A stretch of DNA of 64,000 nt, taken from contig NZ_MODU01000004.1 of the NCBI RefSeq assembly GCF_001885075.1, positions 1,054,001 to 1,118,000 on the forward strand, in the 5' to 3' direction. Below the pieces are notes generated by a model. That model was not told where the DNA came from, did no database searches, and saw nothing but the letters and a program-made list of their open reading frames with translations. Positions 61,711 to 64,000 of the stretch are shown here, one piece after another. This DNA is from Alteromonas sp. V450 (GTDB lineage Bacteria; Pseudomonadota; Gammaproteobacteria; Enterobacterales; Alteromonadaceae). Numbering within the stretch: position 1 is the stretch's first letter; each line of letters starts with the position of its first letter. Both the position numbers and the translations under genes were made by a program.

Positions 61711-63186
61711 ATGACGAATAAAGAAATAAGAACGCCGTCACTTCTTGATGCAATGCTTCCTATTCTTGCACTAGTTATCATGATGGGAAGCGCAGTTTAT
61801 TTGTTTGCCGATAATTCTTCATACGGGCCAAACCAAATTGCACTGCTTTTAGCCATGGGCTTAGCCGCAATCATTGGAATGAAAAACGGCTATAGCTGGA
61901 AAACTATTGAAAAAGGCATAGTAGACGGTATTTCAATGTCTCTTGGGGCATGCTTAATTTTATTAGCAGTGGGCTCTCTGATTGGAACATGGATGCTTGC
62001 TGGTACCGTGCCTACGCTTATCTATTTCGGTTTAGAGTTACTAAATCCATCGTTTTTCTATGCAGCCGCTTGCTTGATTTGTGCTGTTGTCGCTATGAGT
62101 ATTGGTAGCTCTTGGACCACTGCCGCTACCGTGGGTGTAGCGTTAATGGGGGTCTCTGCAGGTATGGAAATGTCGGCAGCTATCACCGCCGGCGCAGTAG
62201 TTTCAGGTGCTTACTTTGGAGACAAAATATCGCCACTGTCAGAAACAACTAACTTGGCACCTGCCGTAGCAGGTACAGATTTATTTGAACACATTCGCTA
62301 CATGCTTTGGACAACTATTCCAAGTTTTGTTATTGCGCTTATTTTATTTACGGTACTTGGCTTTAGTGAAGTAGGTGAAGCCAAGGCGCAGCGTATTGAA
62401 CAGATGCAGCTTCTGTTAAATGAATCTTTTGACTTGGGTTGGCATTTACTTATTCCTCTTGTTGTTTTACTTACCCTAGCAATTAAAAAGATGCCTGCGT
62501 TTCCAGCGGTTTTTATCGGTGCTCTGTTAGGTGGCATTTGGGCAGTCGTATTCCAGTGGGATGTGGTTACTTCTATGGCAAGTAGTGACGACTCGGTGAA
62601 TGTAGGCGCGTTGAAGGTTGTTTGGACTGCGCTATTCGATGGCGTAAGTTTTTCAACGCCCGACGAGAACTTAAATAGCTTACTATCTCGTGGCGGTATG
62701 TCATCAATGCTTAATACCATTTGGTTGATAATTTGTGCTATGTCATTTGGTGCGGTATTAGAACGTGTAGGCCTTTTAAAGCGTGCAGTTTCAGCCATAT
62801 TGATTGGTGCAAAGTCTGCAGGTGATATGGTGAGTCGTACTATTCTGACTTGTTTTGGTACTAACCTTGTTACTGCTGATCAGTATATTTCAATCGTGAT
62901 GCCAGGCCGCATGTACAAGGAAGAGTTCAAAAAGCGTGGTTTAGACCAATTGAATCTTTCTCGCAGCCTTGAGGACGGCGGTACACTTACGTCTCCACTT
63001 ATTCCTTGGAACACCTGTGGTGCTTACATGCACAGTGTTTTATTAGTTAATCCATTTGATTATGTATTTTATGCATTCTTCAACGTAATCAACCCGATCC
63101 TTGCTGTTGTTTACGCGTACCTAGGTATTAAGATTTTACGTATTACACCACCACACGTTGAAGTAAACAGCAAAGGTACGGTTTAA
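61711..63186 (+). CDS. nhaC: NhaC family sodium/proton antiporter
   Basis: This 491-residue inner-membrane protein has about 11-12 hydrophobic segments and matches the NhaC family. The diagnostic motif is SGAYFGDKISPLSETTNLAP (about residues 166-185). Near the C-terminus, LEDGGTLTSPLIPWNTCGAY is also family-typical. It would exchange internal sodium for protons, possibly balancing sodium brought in by the symporter encoded upstream. The ribosome-binding site is weak. Other ion or amine exchange by family members is known, so the precise substrate is uncertain. Confidence 0.9.
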   Translation: MTNKEIRTPSLLDAMLPILALVIMMGSAVYLFADNSSYGPNQIALLLAMGLAAIIGMKNGYSWKTIEKGIVDGISMSLGACLILLAVGSLIGTWMLAGTVPTLIYFGLELLNPSFFYAAACLICAVVAMSIGSSWTTAATVGVALMGVSAGMEMSAAITAGAVVSGAYFGDKISPLSETTNLAPAVAGTDLFEHIRYMLWTTIPSFVIALILFTVLGFSEVGEAKAQRIEQMQLLLNESFDLGWHLLIPLVVLLTLAIKKMPAFPAVFIGALLGGIWAVVFQWDVVTSMASSDDSVNVGALKVVWTALFDGVSFSTPDENLNSLLSRGGMSSMLNTIWLIICAMSFGAVLERVGLLKRAVSAILIGAKSAGDMVSRTILTCFGTNLVTADQYISIVMPGRMYKEEFKKRGLDQLNLSRSLEDGGTLTSPLIPWNTCGAYMHSVLLVNPFDYVFYAFFNVINPILAVVYAYLGIKILRITPPHVEVNSKGTV

Positions 63187-63233
63187 CACAACGTTCCAAT
63201 TAAACCCACGTAGGCTTTCTTTTAGGAGGATCT

Positions 63234-64000
63234 ATGTCAGTTCAAGCTAAACGCCGGGCGGATTATCAGCCGCCCGCTTTTTCAATAGCGACAGTTGACC
63301 TACACATAACGCTTCACCCAACGCAAACCAAAGTTATTAGCACGCTTGCCGTCACTCGAAACGGTTCGCATAGCAACCCTTTAGTACTTGATGGCGATAA
63401 CTTATCGCTAGATTCCATTTCGATTAACGGTACGCCTTTATCTGATAATGAATACACGGTAACAGATAGCGCTTTAGAAGTGGTTACTGAACGTGATGAG
63501 TTCGTCTTAGAAATTACCAATATCATTGCCCCTGAACAGAACAAGGCGCTAGAAGGCTTATATTTGTCTGGCGGTGCCTATTGCACACAGTGTGAAGCTG
63601 AAGGATTTCGTCGCATTACCTACTTTATGGACCGCCCAGATATTTTATCGGTCTACACAGTGACGGTAGTAGCCGACAAATCAGTACCAATGCTTTTAGC
63701 CAATGGCAACCCAGTGGACAGGGGCGAAGTAAACGAGAATACTCATTTTGTTAAATGGCACGATCCGCATCCGAAACCTTGCTACCTTTTTGCTTTGGTT
63801 GCCGGTGACTTCGATTTACTTACCGATAGCTACACCACCACTAGCGGTAAAGTGGTTGCGCTAGAACTTTATGTTGATAAAGGCAAAAAGTCTCAAGGTG
63901 TCTTCGCATTAGAATCGCTCAAGCGGGCGATGAAGTGGGACGAAGATGTGTTCGGTTTAGAGTACGACTTAGATATTTACATGATTGTTGCTGTCGATTT
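63234..64000 (+). CDS. pepN: aminopeptidase N (M1 family), 5-prime part
   Basis: The first 255 codons of an aminopeptidase run off the right edge. The visible N-terminal beta domain matches PepN: SVQAKRRADYQPPAFSI, GLYLSGGAYCTQCEAEGF (about 102-119), RRITYFMDRPDILSVY and PCYLFALVAGDFD. These are typical of the gammaproteobacterial enzyme of about 870 residues. The zinc motif HExxH lies beyond the window. AGGAGGA precedes the ATG at ideal spacing. It is a cytoplasmic peptidase that releases N-terminal residues from peptides. Confidence 0.95.
   Translation, partial: MSVQAKRRADYQPPAFSIATVDLHITLHPTQTKVISTLAVTRNGSHSNPLVLDGDNLSLDSISINGTPLSDNEYTVTDSALEVVTERDEFVLEITNIIAPEQNKALEGLYLSGGAYCTQCEAEGFRRITYFMDRPDILSVYTVTVVADKSVPMLLANGNPVDRGEVNENTHFVKWHDPHPKPCYLFALVAGDFDLLTDSYTTTSGKVVALELYVDKGKKSQGVFALESLKRAMKWDEDVFGLEYDLDIYMIVAVD

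Noticed and set aside
62298..62798. 166-codon reading frame opposite nhaC
   Set aside because: It is antisense to a well-supported membrane protein gene and has no recognisable domain.

Overview
The window reads as a stretch of marine gammaproteobacterial chromosome, most like Alteromonas or a close relative. This is a judgement from gene content and protein similarity as I recognise it, with moderate GC and a dense mix of housekeeping genes (yejK/yejL/yejM, cysB, yebR(msrC)-proQ-prc, pabB, rmuC, rlmA, rlmJ, trhO, cmoM). No rRNA, tRNA, CRISPR array, insertion sequence or phage gene was seen.

Layout. 0-9 kb: end of a Nif3-like gene, cmoM, D-lactate dehydrogenase, glutathione peroxidase, a beta-hydroxyacid dehydrogenase, a response regulator with a TPR-like tail, an acyl-CoA dehydrogenase plus 3-hydroxyisobutyryl-CoA hydrolase pair (valine catabolism), rlmA and a GmhB-like phosphatase. 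9-14 kb: yejM-yejL facing yejK, a duplicated QueD-like protein and an M23 peptidase. 14-16.2 kb: an accessory patch with one unrecognised secreted protein in long non-coding flanks. 16-28 kb: M61 peptidase, PilZ protein, Mpo1-like protein, a LytS/LytTR two-component pair, pfkA, a lipoprotein, a glutaredoxin-like protein, a second REC-TPR regulator, trhO and an EF-hand protein. 28.2-30.9 kb: an AT-rich accessory patch with a lipoprotein, a membrane-anchored HELVH protein and a possible gene remnant. 31-38.7 kb: DEAD-box helicase, CoA-transferase with a divergent LysR gene, a three-gene substrate-binding protein/coiled-coil/histidine kinase cluster, and cysB. 38.8-50.7 kb: sdaA, nudL, pabB, class I fumarase, rmuC, the branched-chain keto acid dehydrogenase operon and rlmJ. 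50.8-64 kb: a protein-kinase fusion with tesB and a gamma carbonic anhydrase, a class V aminotransferase, a SIMPL protein, msrC-proQ-prc, two sodium-linked transporters and the start of pepN.

How the genes fit together. Several metabolic genes can be joined into branched-chain amino acid breakdown: BkdA1/BkdA2/BkdB make isobutyryl-CoA from the valine keto acid, the acyl-CoA dehydrogenase and hydrolase carry it toward 3-hydroxyisobutyrate, and the beta-hydroxyacid dehydrogenase at 2.6 kb might act on that. Signalling genes are numerous: two REC-TPR proteins without adjacent kinases, a soluble histidine kinase without an adjacent regulator, a LytS/LytTR pair, a PilZ protein and a eukaryotic-type kinase.

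Regulatory signals seen directly include a LexA-type box overlapping a promoter in front of rmuC, a TTACGT-tt-ACGTAA palindrome in front of the valine genes, a sigma70-like promoter whose spacer is filled by a perfect palindrome in front of the 28.8 kb lipoprotein, and several clear intrinsic terminators. No wholly new multi-gene system could be proved. The best candidates for undescribed biology are the kinase fusion at 50.8-52.7 kb, the SBP/coiled-coil/kinase cluster at 35-37.4 kb, the REC-TPR proteins and the two accessory patches.
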